Shown here piece by piece: positions 8,561-17,976 of a stretch of DNA of 64,000 nucleotides. The position numbers and the translations under genes were made by a program. Source of the DNA: Pseudomonas karstica (GTDB lineage: Bacteria > Pseudomonadota > Gammaproteobacteria > Pseudomonadales > Pseudomonadaceae); NCBI RefSeq assembly GCF_009707515.1, contig NZ_WLYI01000027.1, positions 30,730-94,729 on the forward strand, read 5' to 3'. The first letter of the stretch is position 1; every line of letters begins with the position of its first letter. The notes beneath the pieces are model-generated. The model made no database searches. It had not been told where the DNA came from and was given only the letters and a program-made list of their open reading frames with translations.

Positions 8561-9475
8561 TTACCGCATGATCTGTTGACCTGGCGTATCAGCGCCCAGC
8601 TCGCCATTTTGGAGCCAATAAAGTGCAATCGGCCACAATCGGTCCTGATACTGCCTGCGAAAAAACGCAAAATGCCCGACTTCTTTTTCGCCTATATCTT
8701 CGGGTGCGATGCGTAGGTGTGTTCTTTCACTGGCCTTGAAATAGTTCAGCAAACGCTCGATGGCCGGCACCGTGCCGAACGGATCATCGGTAATGCTGAT
8801 TGCCAGGACCTGTGCCTTTACCCGAGCGAATGGCAATTCACCCAAGGCCCGCCCGCTGGGTCGCGTCTCGTAAGTCGGCGTTGGCATCATCCAGTCCCGA
8901 ACCACGCCCGTCGGTGTATCTTCCAGCCAACCCATGCGTTTGCCCGGAAAGTATCCACACACTGCGGTCACCAACGGCATAACCACATGCCACTTGCCAA
9001 GCATCCGCCAGCGCCCGCTCGCCTCGTAGTCACGCCAGTACGCAAACTGCGCGCCCACGGTGACCAGTCGACGAATTACCGCGCCGGATTTCCCCAATCC
9101 CGCCGCGCAACCGCCAAAGCTGTGCCCCACGACATCAATCGGCTGCCCGGCAAACTCCCGTTGCGCCCGCTGCAGTATCGCCTCGAAATCCAGCACGCCC
9201 CAATCCGACCACGAGGCCTTGAACCCGCGCAGCGAGCCGCTACGCGATTCACCGATCCCACGGTAGTCGTAGGTGATGACGTCGAAACCATTGGCAAACA
9301 GGTAATCGGCAAAGCGTGAATAGTGACGGCAGCGCACTGAGGTGGCGGCATTGATGATCACCACCGGGCGCTCGATATCGGTGCGTATATGTCGCCAGGT
9401 GAAGCCGCCAATCGGGTAGCCGTCGGCGGCGGGCTCGCTGAAGGCCTCGGGTTGAGGCCGGGTGGGTAGGTTCAT
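8561..9475 (-). CDS. Alpha/beta-hydrolase family protein
   Basis: The protein has 304 residues and no signal peptide. The nucleophile elbow is GHSFGG, preceded by the strand TYDYRGIGESRSGSL typical of the fold. A late aspartate (ITDDPFG) and the histidine in EKEVGHFAFF complete a plausible triad. It resembles a group of uncharacterised alpha/beta hydrolases often annotated as esterase or serine aminopeptidase S33-like. The substrate is unknown. It lies alone on the minus strand, about 170 bases from the hypothetical gene downstream and divergent from the transporter upstream. Confidence 0.8.
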   Translation of the reverse strand: MNLPTRPQPEAFSEPAADGYPIGGFTWRHIRTDIERPVVIINAATSVRCRHYSRFADYLFANGFDVITYDYRGIGESRSGSLRGFKASWSDWGVLDFEAILQRAQREFAGQPIDVVGHSFGGCAAGLGKSGAVIRRLVTVGAQFAYWRDYEASGRWRMLGKWHVVMPLVTAVCGYFPGKRMGWLEDTPTGVVRDWMMPTPTYETRPSGRALGELPFARVKAQVLAISITDDPFGTVPAIERLLNYFKASERTHLRIAPEDIGEKEVGHFAFFRRQYQDRLWPIALYWLQNGELGADTPGQQIMR

Positions 9476-9649
9476 GGGCGGGGCTCGGTTCTTGCGCTTT
9501 CGTTGGGGCTCAGAGGCCCGTGCGCAGTTTTATAGGAGGTCGACGCTAACAAATTTCACCCACTAAAGGCTTGGAGAATTTTCCGCTGCTCGACCTTGGC
9601 CTCGCAGATGCATAGGCTTATGGCCTTTCGATCCATCAAGAGTCCGGTC

Positions 9650-10615
9650 ATGACCCGCGACACACTCGAGCAAAACCAGATCCCGGTGTACTTCGTGACG
9701 GTACTGCTGGCCGTCGCCCTTGGCCTGCTGGTGCCTTCACTGGCTCAAGGCCTGGGAGCCCTGGTCACGCCCGCCATTGCCGTACTGATGTACGCCATGT
9801 TTCTGCAAATCCCGTTTCTGGATCTGCGCCAAGGCGTGAGTAACAAGCGCTTCATGGCGGCGCTGCTGCTGGCCAACTTCATTCTGATCCCGCTACTGGT
9901 GTGGTTGCTGACCCGCGGGCTGGTGGATCACCCGGCCATTCTGGTGGGCGCCTTGCTGGTGTTGCTGACACCGTGTATCGACTATGTAGTGGTGTTTACC
10001 CACATCGGCAAGGGCGATTCGCGGTTGATGCTGGCGGCAACGCCGGTTCTGCTGCTGCTGCAGTTGGCGCTGCTACCGGTGTACCTGGGGTTCATGTTGG
10101 GGGCGCAATCGGGGGTGGTCGTTTCGGTGGGGCCTTTTGTCGAGGCCTTTATGTTGCTGATTGTCGCGCCGATGATCCTGGCGGTGCTGACAACAGCCTT
10201 GTCGCACCGATCAACAGTCATCAGTCGATGGAATGACGCCTGGGCCTGGTTGCCAGTCCCGGCCATGGCGCTGGTATTGCTGGTGGTGATCGGCTCGCAA
10301 ATCATCTCGGTGGTGCGCGATATCGAGCTGCTGGCGCCGGTGATTCCGGTGTATATCGGCTTCCTGTTATTGGCGCCGTTGATGGGGGCGCTGGCTTCCC
10401 GGCTGTTCAAATTGCCAGCCACGGCAGCTCGGGCGGTCACGTTCAGCGCTTCGACACGCAACTCGCTGGTGGTGCTGCCCTTGGCCCTGGCGCTGCCGGA
10501 AGGTGTTCGCGGGCTGGCCGCTGCGGTGGTCATTACCCAGACGTTGGTCGAGCTGGTAGGGGAGTTGGCCTACATTCGCCTGATCCCTGCATGGGTGAGG
10601 CCCGTAGGCAGGTAG
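9650..10615 (+). CDS. SBF/ACR3-like membrane transporter
   Basis: From the ATG at 9650 the product has 321 residues and about ten hydrophobic segments. It belongs to the bile acid:sodium symporter/arsenical resistance-3 superfamily: LLVLLTPCIDYVVVFTHIGKGD places a proline-cysteine in a membrane helix much as ACR3 permeases do, and FSASTRNSLVVLPLALALP matches the second conserved region. Such proteins export arsenite or move organic anions. No arsR, arsC or arsH is nearby, so arsenite transport is unproven. In-frame starts exist at 9596 (TTG), 9608 and 9620. I chose 9650 because AAGAG lies seven bases upstream. Confidence 0.75.
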   Translation: MTRDTLEQNQIPVYFVTVLLAVALGLLVPSLAQGLGALVTPAIAVLMYAMFLQIPFLDLRQGVSNKRFMAALLLANFILIPLLVWLLTRGLVDHPAILVGALLVLLTPCIDYVVVFTHIGKGDSRLMLAATPVLLLLQLALLPVYLGFMLGAQSGVVVSVGPFVEAFMLLIVAPMILAVLTTALSHRSTVISRWNDAWAWLPVPAMALVLLVVIGSQIISVVRDIELLAPVIPVYIGFLLLAPLMGALASRLFKLPATAARAVTFSASTRNSLVVLPLALALPEGVRGLAAAVVITQTLVELVGELAYIRLIPAWVRPVGR

Positions 10616-10660
10616 GCAGCTCAATGACAATGCGTTGCTGGTTCTCCTGGTGAAGAGTGA

Positions 10661-11344
10661 TCAGTCGCCGTATTCATCGTGTCGACGCAGCCAGCTGTAG
10701 GGCTCGGTCTGCGGCCAGCCTTTCGGTGAGTCCTCCCAGGTTTCCTGGCGTCCCCAGGGTGTCAGGTCCAGGTAAGTCCAGTGGCTACCCAGATGTTCAA
10801 CGCCACGGGCGCCGGTGAAGTACGTGCGGTAGAGGTTGTCGCCGTCGCGTAGCAGGACACTGACGCCGTGCTTTTCGCCTTGGCGGGTGGTCGCGCCGAA
10901 GTCGGCATTGAAGTCGCTGCCCAAAGATGAATACCAGGGCAGGTCCCAACCCATGCGTTTCTTATAGGCTTCAAGCTGCTTCAAAGGTGCCCTGGACACC
11001 AGCACCAGCGATGTATTGCGTGCATGCAAGTGAGCGAGGTGAGGCATTGCCTCCACAACCCAGGAGCATCCAGAGCAACCTTGGGACCAATCCGGCGCGA
11101 ACATGAAGTGGTAGACGATGAGTTGACGACGACCTTCGAACAGATCCAACAGACTCACCTGGCCGGTGTTGCCGTCGAAGCGGTAGTCATTCTTGATCTC
11201 GACCATCGGCAACCGGCGACGCTCGGCGTTGAGAGCGTCCTGCGCGCGGGTCAGGGCTTTTTCTTTGATCAGCAGTTGGCTGAGGGCGGTATCCCATTCT
11301 TGCGCCGAGACGATCTCGGGCAGTGGGGGGGTTGAGGTCGTCAT
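10661..11344 (-). CDS. DUF899 thioredoxin-like protein
   Basis: The product has 227 residues and no signal peptide. The middle holds YHFMFAPDWSQGCSGCSW, the signature of the DUF899 family, whose thioredoxin-like fold carries a C-x2-C pair here (CSGC). The C-terminal region, including YRTYFTGARGVEH and the tyrosine-rich end, is also typical. The biochemical role is not known to me; members are often annotated as putative dithiol-disulfide oxidoreductases. It is a single gene converging with the SBF-like transporter. Confidence 0.85.
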   Translation of the reverse strand: MTTSTPPLPEIVSAQEWDTALSQLLIKEKALTRAQDALNAERRRLPMVEIKNDYRFDGNTGQVSLLDLFEGRRQLIVYHFMFAPDWSQGCSGCSWVVEAMPHLAHLHARNTSLVLVSRAPLKQLEAYKKRMGWDLPWYSSLGSDFNADFGATTRQGEKHGVSVLLRDGDNLYRTYFTGARGVEHLGSHWTYLDLTPWGRQETWEDSPKGWPQTEPYSWLRRHDEYGD

Positions 11345-11467
11345 GCGGGGATCCTCGTTCCTGGCGCCGAAGAAGCTGTGTGGCGGCCACTACGTTTCTC
11401 AGGATAGATCAAGAATGTTCAGGAGAGGCGCGTTTGCTTTGCCTTTCATCGTCAAATTCCAGGCAAT

Positions 11468-11504
11468 AAAAAACCCCAAGGAATTATCTTCGCTTGGGGT
11501 TTTT
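11468..11504 (-). terminator. Terminator after tRNA-Phe
   Basis: AAAAACCCCAAG pairs with CTTGGGGTTTTT. T-runs occur in both orientations, so it can end the leftward tRNA transcript and rightward readthrough. Confidence 0.85.
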
Positions 11505-11513
11505 CGGTATTAG

Positions 11514-11589
11514 TGGTGCCCAGAGACGGAATCGAACCGCCGACACGGGGATTTTCAATCCCCTGCTCTACCGACTGAGCTATCTGGGC
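11514..11589 (-). tRNA. tRNA-Phe (anticodon GAA)
   Basis: The 76-base gene reads on the minus strand from GCCCAGATAGCTC to CTGGGCACCA with encoded CCA. The anticodon arm GGGGA/TCCCC encloses TTGAAAA, giving GAA. The acceptor stem GCCCAGA/TCTGGGC is fully paired. It follows yggX by about 100 bases and may share the asmA-mutY-yggX transcript. Confidence 0.97.
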
Positions 11590-11692
11590 AACGGGGCGCA
11601 TTAAACGGGTTTTTCAGGGGGTCGTCAAGCAAGTTTTCAAAAAATATTTAACTATTACCGTCGCTTACGTTCCAACCCCCGATTTTGATCAA

Positions 11693-11965
11693 TTATTCGG
11701 CAGGCGGCACGTAGCCGTCGGCCTTGGCATAATCCTCGCCGGAAAAAAACTTGTCCATCTCGCCTTGAAGGTATTTGCGGTCTTCGGCGTTCATCATGTT
11801 CAGGCGTTTTTCGTTGATCAGCAGGGTCTGGTGTTTCTGCCAATCGCCCCAGGCCTGGGCGGAAACGTTGTCATACACGTCCTGGCCCTTGGCGCCAGGA
11901 TAAGGAGGGCGCTCCAGGCCTGGCAGTTCTTCTTTGTACTTGCGGCACATTACGATGCGGGTCAT
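11693..11965 (-). CDS. yggX: Fe(2+)-trafficking protein YggX
   Basis: The 90-residue cytoplasmic protein has the full YggX sequence: MTRIVMCRKYKEELPGL with the conserved Cys7, PPYPGAKGQ, then QAWGDWQKHQTLLINEKRLNMM. YggX helps protect iron-sulfur proteins from oxidative damage and is thought to aid iron supply. Its start overlaps the mutY stop codon (ATGA), and this mutY-yggX pairing is widely conserved in gammaproteobacteria. MutY itself carries an iron-sulfur cluster, which gives the pairing functional sense. Confidence 0.97.
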   Translation of the reverse strand: MTRIVMCRKYKEELPGLERPPYPGAKGQDVYDNVSAQAWGDWQKHQTLLINEKRLNMMNAEDRKYLQGEMDKFFSGEDYAKADGYVPPAE

Positions 11966-13029
11966 GACGAAACTCCTGCGTTCAATACGTCAGCCGCGCG
12001 CTTCAGCAGTTTTTTCACCGGGGCGGCGAGGCCCAGGCGCGGCGGGGTGGCGAGGTTATACCAGAGCCAGTCGGCCTCGGCCACGTGATGGGCCGACTCC
12101 TGGACCTGGACCAGCCAGGGTTCGATAGCCAGTTGGAAGTGGCTGAAGGTGTGAATCAGGCTCGGCAGCTCCTGATGCTTGCCCAGTTCCAGCGAGTGCT
12201 GGAGCGCCAGGTGTTCCAGGTCGCCCAGGTCATCCAGTTCCGGCAAGCTCCAGAGGCCGCCCCACAGGCCCGTGGAAGGGCGACGGTAAAGCAGGATCGC
12301 GCCCTCTCCGTTGGCCAGCAGTGGCATCAGCGTACGCTTTTGCGGCACGGTTTTGCGTGGCTTGGGTATCGGGTAGCGGGTCTCCAGGCCCAGCATGTGG
12401 GCTTCGCAGTCTTTTTCCAGCGGGCACAGCAGGCAACTGGGCTTGCTGCGGGTACAAAGGGTGGCGCCCATGTCCATCATGGCCTGGGTGTAGGCATTGA
12501 CGCGGGACTGGGGTGTGAAGCGCTCTGCGGTGGCCCACAACTGCTTGGCAACCTTGGGCTCGCCCGGATAACCCTCTTGCGCCGTAAAGCGCGCCAGCAC
12601 CCGCTTGACGTTGCCATCGAGGATCGGTGCCCGCAAGCCCATGCTCAGGCTGGCAATGGCACCGGCGGTGGACAGGCCGATACCCGGCAAGTCAGTGAGT
12701 TTTTCGACGTCGCGAGGAAACTCGCCAGCGTATTGCGCGACGACGATTTTTGCGGTCTTTTGCAGGTTGCGTGCCCGGGTGTAGTAACCCAGCCCGGTCC
12801 ACAGGTGCAGTACTTCGTCTTCCGGCGCCGCTGCCAACGCTTCGACCGTTGGCAGCGATGCCATGAAGCGGTCGAAGTAATTCAGCACGGTGCTGACCTG
12901 GGTCTGCTGCAACATGATTTCCGAGACCCATACCCGGTAAGGTGTGATGCCCTGTTGCCAGGGCAGGTCGTGGCGACCGTGATGGTCATACCAATCCAGC
13001 ACCGCCGTTGAAAATTGCTCGTTTCTCAT
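11962..13029 (-). CDS. mutY: A/G-specific adenine DNA glycosylase MutY
   Basis: The 355-residue enzyme removes adenine mispaired with 8-oxoguanine. Seen in order: VSEIMLQQTQV with the catalytic glutamate, the helix-hairpin-helix LPGIGLSTAGAI, the catalytic aspartate in LDGNVKRVL, and the iron-sulfur loop C-x6-C-x2-C-x5-C (CTRSKPSCLLCPLEKDC). A C-terminal NUDIX-like domain from about residue 230 (PSTGLWGGLWSLPE) recognises 8-oxoguanine. The start codon overlaps the asmA-like stop and the stop overlaps yggX, giving a three-gene translationally coupled operon. Confidence 0.98.
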   Translation of the reverse strand: MRNEQFSTAVLDWYDHHGRHDLPWQQGITPYRVWVSEIMLQQTQVSTVLNYFDRFMASLPTVEALAAAPEDEVLHLWTGLGYYTRARNLQKTAKIVVAQYAGEFPRDVEKLTDLPGIGLSTAGAIASLSMGLRAPILDGNVKRVLARFTAQEGYPGEPKVAKQLWATAERFTPQSRVNAYTQAMMDMGATLCTRSKPSCLLCPLEKDCEAHMLGLETRYPIPKPRKTVPQKRTLMPLLANGEGAILLYRRPSTGLWGGLWSLPELDDLGDLEHLALQHSLELGKHQELPSLIHTFSHFQLAIEPWLVQVQESAHHVAEADWLWYNLATPPRLGLAAPVKKLLKRAADVLNAGVSS

Positions 13030-15233
13030 CGATTGAACAAGCCTTTCAGGGCGTCTTTGAGCTTGGGGTTTACCTTGTCGAGCTTCTCTTCAAGTTTCTC
13101 GCCGAGCTTGTTGCCGGCCGCCTTGATGGCGACCTGGCTCAGGCCGTCCTTGTCCAGGCGGCAAGCCTTGGCGCCCAACTCCAGCGGGCCGCGGCAGCGC
13201 AGGGGGACTTCGATGCCCCGGAAGTTCGAACCCACCTGGCAAGCAGGGTCCGGCATATCACGCTTGTCGCCTTCGACGATGATGCCTACACGGTAGTCCA
13301 TGCCCAGCACGCGCAGGTCGACGTCACCGTTGCCGTTGACGGTCAGGCCGGGAATGCGCACTTTCAGGTCCGGATTGCTGGCCACGCCGTTACGGAAGGT
13401 CAGGTTGCCCTTGAGCTCCTGGAAAGGTGTGTCCTTGCCCCGTGGTTCGCTGCTGAGGGTTTTGCGGTTGAGCAAGGCGATGCCGGTGCACAACTGCTGT
13501 TCGATATTGGCATTGAGCAACACGCCGTTGGTGATCACGAAGCTGGCGGTGCCGTTGAGGCTGTCGATCAAGGCTTTCTGGCTGTTGCCACGGCCGCTCA
13601 GGTTGCTGTCGAGGGTGACTTGGCCCTTGATCGGCGGTTTTTTCCCTTGGGCTTGCAGGATCTGCTCCACCGGCACTTGCTTGATGTGGGTTTGCAGGGC
13701 AAGCACCGGTACATCCTGGCGTACGTCGAGGTTGCCGTTGGCTTGGAAGGTGCCGTTGTAGAGGCCACCGCTCAGGGTGTCGAGCTTGAGCTGGCCGCCC
13801 AGGCCGGAGGCTTTGAGTGCTGCGTTCTGGATCGGCAGCTGGCTCAGGGTCAGTTGGCCGAATGCAAGGTCAGCATCCACGTCCAGGGTGCGCAGGCGAG
13901 TCAGCGGCAACAGTTTGTCGGTGCTCCAGGCGCCTTTGGTCGGAGCGTCGGGCAGCGGTGAGTTGCCACCTGTGGCCATGGCGCCGGCTTCGCTACTCTG
14001 GACTTCGGCCTGGCGGGCGGCGGCGGCACTGTTGGCCGCCTCGGACTTGGCTGGCAGGTAGTTGTCGGCGTTGAAGGTGTCTGCCTTGAGCTGGAGGCGC
14101 AAGGATTGCTTGGCGAAATCGTCCACGGCGATGCGACCGGTGAAGGTGCTGGCGTCGAGTTTCAGGTTGAGGTCTTCCAGGGCCAGGCTGGTAGGCGTGC
14201 CCTTGAGGCGGCTGACCAGTTCGACCTTGCTCAGGCTGCCTGGGGCCATGGCCGGCAGGGTGTGGCCGACGCTATCGAGGAACTTGGCCAGGTCGAACTG
14301 GGCGATCGACAGGGCGCCGCTGATCTGCGGTGTCTTGTCCAGGTCGTTGACCTTCAGTTCGCCCAAGGCCCGCAGTTGGTTGGCCGAGAGTTTCAGGCTG
14401 GTCCATTCGGCAATATTGGCCGACATGTCTACCAACAACTGGCCTTGGGTCGCGAAGCTCAAGGTCTTGTCTTGCAGCGGCTCGCCGGTGGCTTCACCGG
14501 AAAACTTCATGTCTTCAAACTGATAGCGCTTGAGCGCGCGATCAAAGCGCAGTTCACCGCTGAGCTCACTCTTGACCCGCATGACCGGCTGGTTGCTGCC
14601 GAAAAAGGCTGTCAGCTTGACCGGGATGCTCGTGCCTTCATGCACGGCTCCGGTGCTCAACTGGATGCTTTCGGCGCTGAACTGCTTGCCGGTCTGTTCG
14701 TCGTGGTATTCGATGCGAGCGTTGTTGACCGTCAGGCTGTCGATGTCCAGGCGGATTGGCTGCGAGGGCTTCTGCGCAGCTGGCGCGGCATCGGGTGTGG
14801 CCGGGGCATCAGTGGCAGAGGCGAGCGGAGTAGCCTTGCCGATGTCTTCCCAGTTGCCGTGGCCTTGCTTGTCACGGTTCAGGCGCAGGTTCAGGCCTTC
14901 GACACGTACGTCGCTCATCTGCACTTCGCGGCGCAACAGGGGCAACACGCGCACCGACAGGCCGAGCATTTGCAGGTCGGCGAACGGTTGGGTCGGGTTG
15001 GCCAGGGTCGCGACGCTGGCTTCGTGCAATTCCAGGCCCAGCCAGGGGAACAGGCTCCAGCCGATGTCGCCATTGAGCGTCAGCTCGATGTGGGCCTTGT
15101 CGCGGGCTATCTGGCGGATCTCGTCTTTATAGTCGTTGGGATCGAAGAGATGGGTCAGGGCAAAGCCTAGAGCCACAATGATCAGCAACAGCCCGAGGAG
15201 CACCAGACCCAGGATTTTGCCGAACGCTTTCAT
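13026..15233 (-). CDS. AsmA-family inner-membrane protein
   Basis: The 735-residue product starts at MKAFGKILG, where an AAGGA site lies seven bases upstream; the frame extends to 15260 without support. A single N-terminal membrane helix (residues about 7-27) anchors a long periplasmic part. The N-terminal AsmA domain includes LFDPNDYKDEIRQIARDK and GDIGWSLFPWLGLEL. The C-terminal AsmA domain near residues 530-640 includes NGTASFVITNGVLLNANIEQ. Family members form hydrophobic-groove bridges implicated in lipid movement to the outer membrane. The low-complexity stretch around residues 405-440 (Ala/Ser/Glu) is a likely linker. It is first in the asmA-mutY-yggX operon. Confidence 0.92.
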   Translation of the reverse strand: MKAFGKILGLVLLGLLLIIVALGFALTHLFDPNDYKDEIRQIARDKAHIELTLNGDIGWSLFPWLGLELHEASVATLANPTQPFADLQMLGLSVRVLPLLRREVQMSDVRVEGLNLRLNRDKQGHGNWEDIGKATPLASATDAPATPDAAPAAQKPSQPIRLDIDSLTVNNARIEYHDEQTGKQFSAESIQLSTGAVHEGTSIPVKLTAFFGSNQPVMRVKSELSGELRFDRALKRYQFEDMKFSGEATGEPLQDKTLSFATQGQLLVDMSANIAEWTSLKLSANQLRALGELKVNDLDKTPQISGALSIAQFDLAKFLDSVGHTLPAMAPGSLSKVELVSRLKGTPTSLALEDLNLKLDASTFTGRIAVDDFAKQSLRLQLKADTFNADNYLPAKSEAANSAAAARQAEVQSSEAGAMATGGNSPLPDAPTKGAWSTDKLLPLTRLRTLDVDADLAFGQLTLSQLPIQNAALKASGLGGQLKLDTLSGGLYNGTFQANGNLDVRQDVPVLALQTHIKQVPVEQILQAQGKKPPIKGQVTLDSNLSGRGNSQKALIDSLNGTASFVITNGVLLNANIEQQLCTGIALLNRKTLSSEPRGKDTPFQELKGNLTFRNGVASNPDLKVRIPGLTVNGNGDVDLRVLGMDYRVGIIVEGDKRDMPDPACQVGSNFRGIEVPLRCRGPLELGAKACRLDKDGLSQVAIKAAGNKLGEKLEEKLDKVNPKLKDALKGLFNR

Positions 15234-15530
15234 GGGCGAGTCCTTGTATGTCGATTTCAAAAATTAGCCAAAGAGTATAACGCCCGCAGGCGTGCGGCTG
15301 TTTATGGATCGTTACATGGAGTCAAACAAAACAGATATCACTGAAAAAGGTGATGTCAGTTTGGTTTTTCTGTCACCCACAGATGCTAATCTCTGCGCGT
15401 TCGTCCGCCTTCTGCGACTAAACGTCGCGCTTACAGGGAGCTTTACTCAACAAAACGGCCACGCCTTGCGTGCAAAGGCCGAGGGGAAGAGTGCCTGACG
15501 GACGCATACTAATAACTGGGGGAAACACCA

Positions 15531-17192
15531 ATGACCACTAGCACTGCGGCAGGTATCACTGCCGCACAGCCTGCGTTCCTGTCCAAGGAGCGCATCATCG
15601 CCAAACCTGGCTTCAACCGTTGGCTGGTACCACCGGCCGCCCTGGCCATCCACCTGTGCATCGGCATGGCTTATGGCTTCTCGGTATTCTGGCTGCCACT
15701 GTCCAAGGCCCTGGGCATTACCACTCCCGTGGCTTGCGCGCCGGACATGAGCTTTATCGCTCAAGTCTTTTCGTCCCAATGCGACTGGCCCATCTCCATG
15801 CTGGGCTGGATCTACACCCTGTTCTTCATCTTCCTGGGCTGCTCGGCAGCGATCTGGGGTGGCTGGCTGGAACATGCCGGGCCACGTAAGGCGGGCGTTG
15901 TTTCGGCATTGTGCTGGTGTGGCGGCCTGTTGATCTCTGCGTTGGGGATTTATACCCACCAGATATGGCTGATGTGGATCGGCTCCGGGGTCATTGGTGG
16001 CATCGGTCTGGGCCTGGGCTACATCTCACCGGTCTCAACCTTGATCAAGTGGTTCCCGGACAAGCGCGGCATGGCCACTGGCATGGCAATCATGGGCTTT
16101 GGTGGCGGCGCGATGGTCGGGGCTCCCCTGGCGGCGGCGCTGATGGGGCACTTTGCTTCGCCTACCAGTGTTGGCGTGTGGCAGAGCTTCCTGGTGATGG
16201 CCGCGATCTACTTCGTATTCATGATCGGCGGCGCTTTGTCCTACCGCGTTCCGCCGACCGGCTGGAAGCCTGAAGGCTGGTCTGCGCCGGTGAAAAAAGC
16301 CAGCAGCGCGATGATCACTCACCGTCACGTGCACGTTAACGTGGCCTGGAAAACTCCACAGTTCCGCCTGGTGTGGTTGGTGCTGTGCCTGAACGTATCC
16401 GCCGGTATTGGCATCCTCGGCATGGCCTCGCCACTGCTGCAGGAAGTGTTTGGTGGCAAGTTGCTGGGCGTTGATGTGCCGTTCGGTCAACTGGATGCTG
16501 GCCAACTGGCTTCCATCGCGGCCATCGCGGCCGGCTTCACCGGCCTGCTGAGCCTGTTCAACATTGGTGGCCGGTTCTTCTGGGCTTCGTTCTCGGATTA
16601 CCTTGGCCGCAAAAACACCTACTTCGTGTTTTTCGCCCTGGGCTTTGCCCTGTATGCGCTGATCCCGAACCTTGGGCATCTGGGCAGCGTGGCGCTGTTC
16701 GTGGCGGCGTTCTGCGTCATTCTGTCGATGTACGGCGGTGGTTTTTCGACGGTCCCGGCCTACCTGGCGGACCTGTTCGGCACGCAAATGGTCGGTGCGA
16801 TCCATGGTCGTCTGCTGACGGCATGGGCGGCGGCTGGTGTGTTGGGCCCGGTGTTGGTGAACTACCTGCGTGAGTATCAGTTGAGCATTGGCGTGGAACG
16901 CGCTGCTGCTTACGACATCACCTTGTACATCCTCGCGGGGCTGCTGGTGCTGGGCTTTATCTGCAACCTGCTGGTACGACCGGTTGCCGACAAGTACTTC
17001 ATGACCGACGAGGAACTGGCGGCCGAACAGGCGCTGGGTCATGACAAAGGTGCTGATGCGACCACCGTGCTGGAGTGGAAAGCCAACCCAAGCACCGTGC
17101 CGATGGCCATTGCGGCCTGGTTGGCGGTGGGTATTCCGTTGGCGTGGGGTGTGTGGGTGACCCTGCAGAAGACGGCGGTACTGTTCCACTAA
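15531..17192 (+). CDS. OFA-type major facilitator transporter
   Basis: The protein has 553 residues and about 12 to 14 membrane helices. It fits the oxalate/formate antiporter (OFA) branch of the MFS: GMAYGFSVFWLPLSKALG in helix 1, the repeat loop GPRKAGVV after helix 2, GIGLGLGYISPVSTLIKWFPDKRGMATG in helices 4-5, and the second-half loop RFFWASFSDYLGRKNTYF. The length exceeds the usual 400 to 430 residues, partly through the insert with a cysteine pair (CAPDMSF...SSQCDW) and a C-terminal extra helix pair. The substrate is unknown. A GGGGGAAACACC ribosome site precedes the ATG. It is a single gene. Confidence 0.85.
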   Translation: MTTSTAAGITAAQPAFLSKERIIAKPGFNRWLVPPAALAIHLCIGMAYGFSVFWLPLSKALGITTPVACAPDMSFIAQVFSSQCDWPISMLGWIYTLFFIFLGCSAAIWGGWLEHAGPRKAGVVSALCWCGGLLISALGIYTHQIWLMWIGSGVIGGIGLGLGYISPVSTLIKWFPDKRGMATGMAIMGFGGGAMVGAPLAAALMGHFASPTSVGVWQSFLVMAAIYFVFMIGGALSYRVPPTGWKPEGWSAPVKKASSAMITHRHVHVNVAWKTPQFRLVWLVLCLNVSAGIGILGMASPLLQEVFGGKLLGVDVPFGQLDAGQLASIAAIAAGFTGLLSLFNIGGRFFWASFSDYLGRKNTYFVFFALGFALYALIPNLGHLGSVALFVAAFCVILSMYGGGFSTVPAYLADLFGTQMVGAIHGRLLTAWAAAGVLGPVLVNYLREYQLSIGVERAAAYDITLYILAGLLVLGFICNLLVRPVADKYFMTDEELAAEQALGHDKGADATTVLEWKANPSTVPMAIAAWLAVGIPLAWGVWVTLQKTAVLFH

Positions 17193-17205
17193 CACCGCTA
17201 TAGCT

Positions 17206-17236
17206 GATCGTTCCCATGCTTTGCGTGGGAGCGATC
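17206..17236. repeat. GATCGTTCCCAcGC-type palindrome
   Basis: GATCGTTCCCA pairs with TGGGAGCGATC around a short loop just after the MFS stop codon. The same family occurs at 28443, 31250, 56706 and 59943. It may also work as the MFS terminator. Confidence 0.65.
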
Positions 17237-17382
17237 ATCAATCAAAAGCCCGCTTGCTTCCACATGTACGCACATGTCTATTTCCGACGCTCCATCAGTC
17301 TTATCCCCTCCGATGTTTCTGTTTAGCGCCCGCGCCCCTATAATGGCTGCCTTTTTCGCCCAATGATTTTGCGGAGCTGGTG

Positions 17383-17976
17383 ATGGCCGAACGTAAGGCG
17401 TCTGTCGAGCGCGATACCCTGGAAACCCAGATCAAAGCCTCGATCAACCTGGATGGCACCGGAAAGGCCCGATTTGATATCGGTGTACCTTTTCTTGAGC
17501 ACATGCTGGACCAAATTGCCCGTCATGGGCTGATCGACCTGGATATCGTCAGCAAGGGCGACCTGCATATCGACGACCACCACACCGTGGAGGATGTCGG
17601 TATCACCCTCGGCCAGGCTTTTGCCAAGGCCATCGGCGATAAAAAAGGCATCCGTCGTTACGGCCACGCCTATGTGCCGCTGGATGAAGCGCTGTCGCGG
17701 GTGGTCATCGACTTCTCCGGCCGTCCTGGCCTGCAGATGCACGTGCCGTATACCCGTGCCACCGTGGGCGGTTTTGACGTTGACCTGTTCCAGGAATTTT
17801 TCCAGGGCTTCGTCAACCACGCCAACGTCAGCCTGCACATCGACAACCTGCGCGGCACCAACACCCACCACCAGATCGAGACCGTCTTCAAGGCCTTCGG
17901 TCGCGCCCTGCGCATGGCCGTGGAGCTGGACGAGCGTATGGCTGGGCAAATGCCGTCGACCAAGGGCGTCCTGTAA
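17383..17976 (+). CDS. hisB: Imidazoleglycerol-phosphate dehydratase HisB
   Basis: The 197-residue monofunctional enzyme catalyses the sixth step of histidine synthesis. The two metal-binding motifs are visible: HHTVEDVG near residue 67 and HHQIETVFKAFGRAL near residue 164. It lacks the N-terminal phosphatase domain of the enteric bifunctional HisB. The ATG at 17383 is six bases after GGAG; a GTG at 17380 is too close. Its stop codon overlaps the hisH start (TAATG). Confidence 0.98.
   Translation: MAERKASVERDTLETQIKASINLDGTGKARFDIGVPFLEHMLDQIARHGLIDLDIVSKGDLHIDDHHTVEDVGITLGQAFAKAIGDKKGIRRYGHAYVPLDEALSRVVIDFSGRPGLQMHVPYTRATVGGFDVDLFQEFFQGFVNHANVSLHIDNLRGTNTHHQIETVFKAFGRALRMAVELDERMAGQMPSTKGVL

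Noticed and set aside
9650..10615. Arsenite exporter (arsB/acr3) assignment
   Set aside because: The superfamily fits, but no arsR, arsC or arsH is near, so I kept the general SBF/ACR3-like name.
15292..15498. A 68-codon frame in the gap before the MFS gene
   Set aside because: It has no ribosome site or similarity I can recognise, and its codon use is poor. The 297-base gap probably holds the MFS promoter only.
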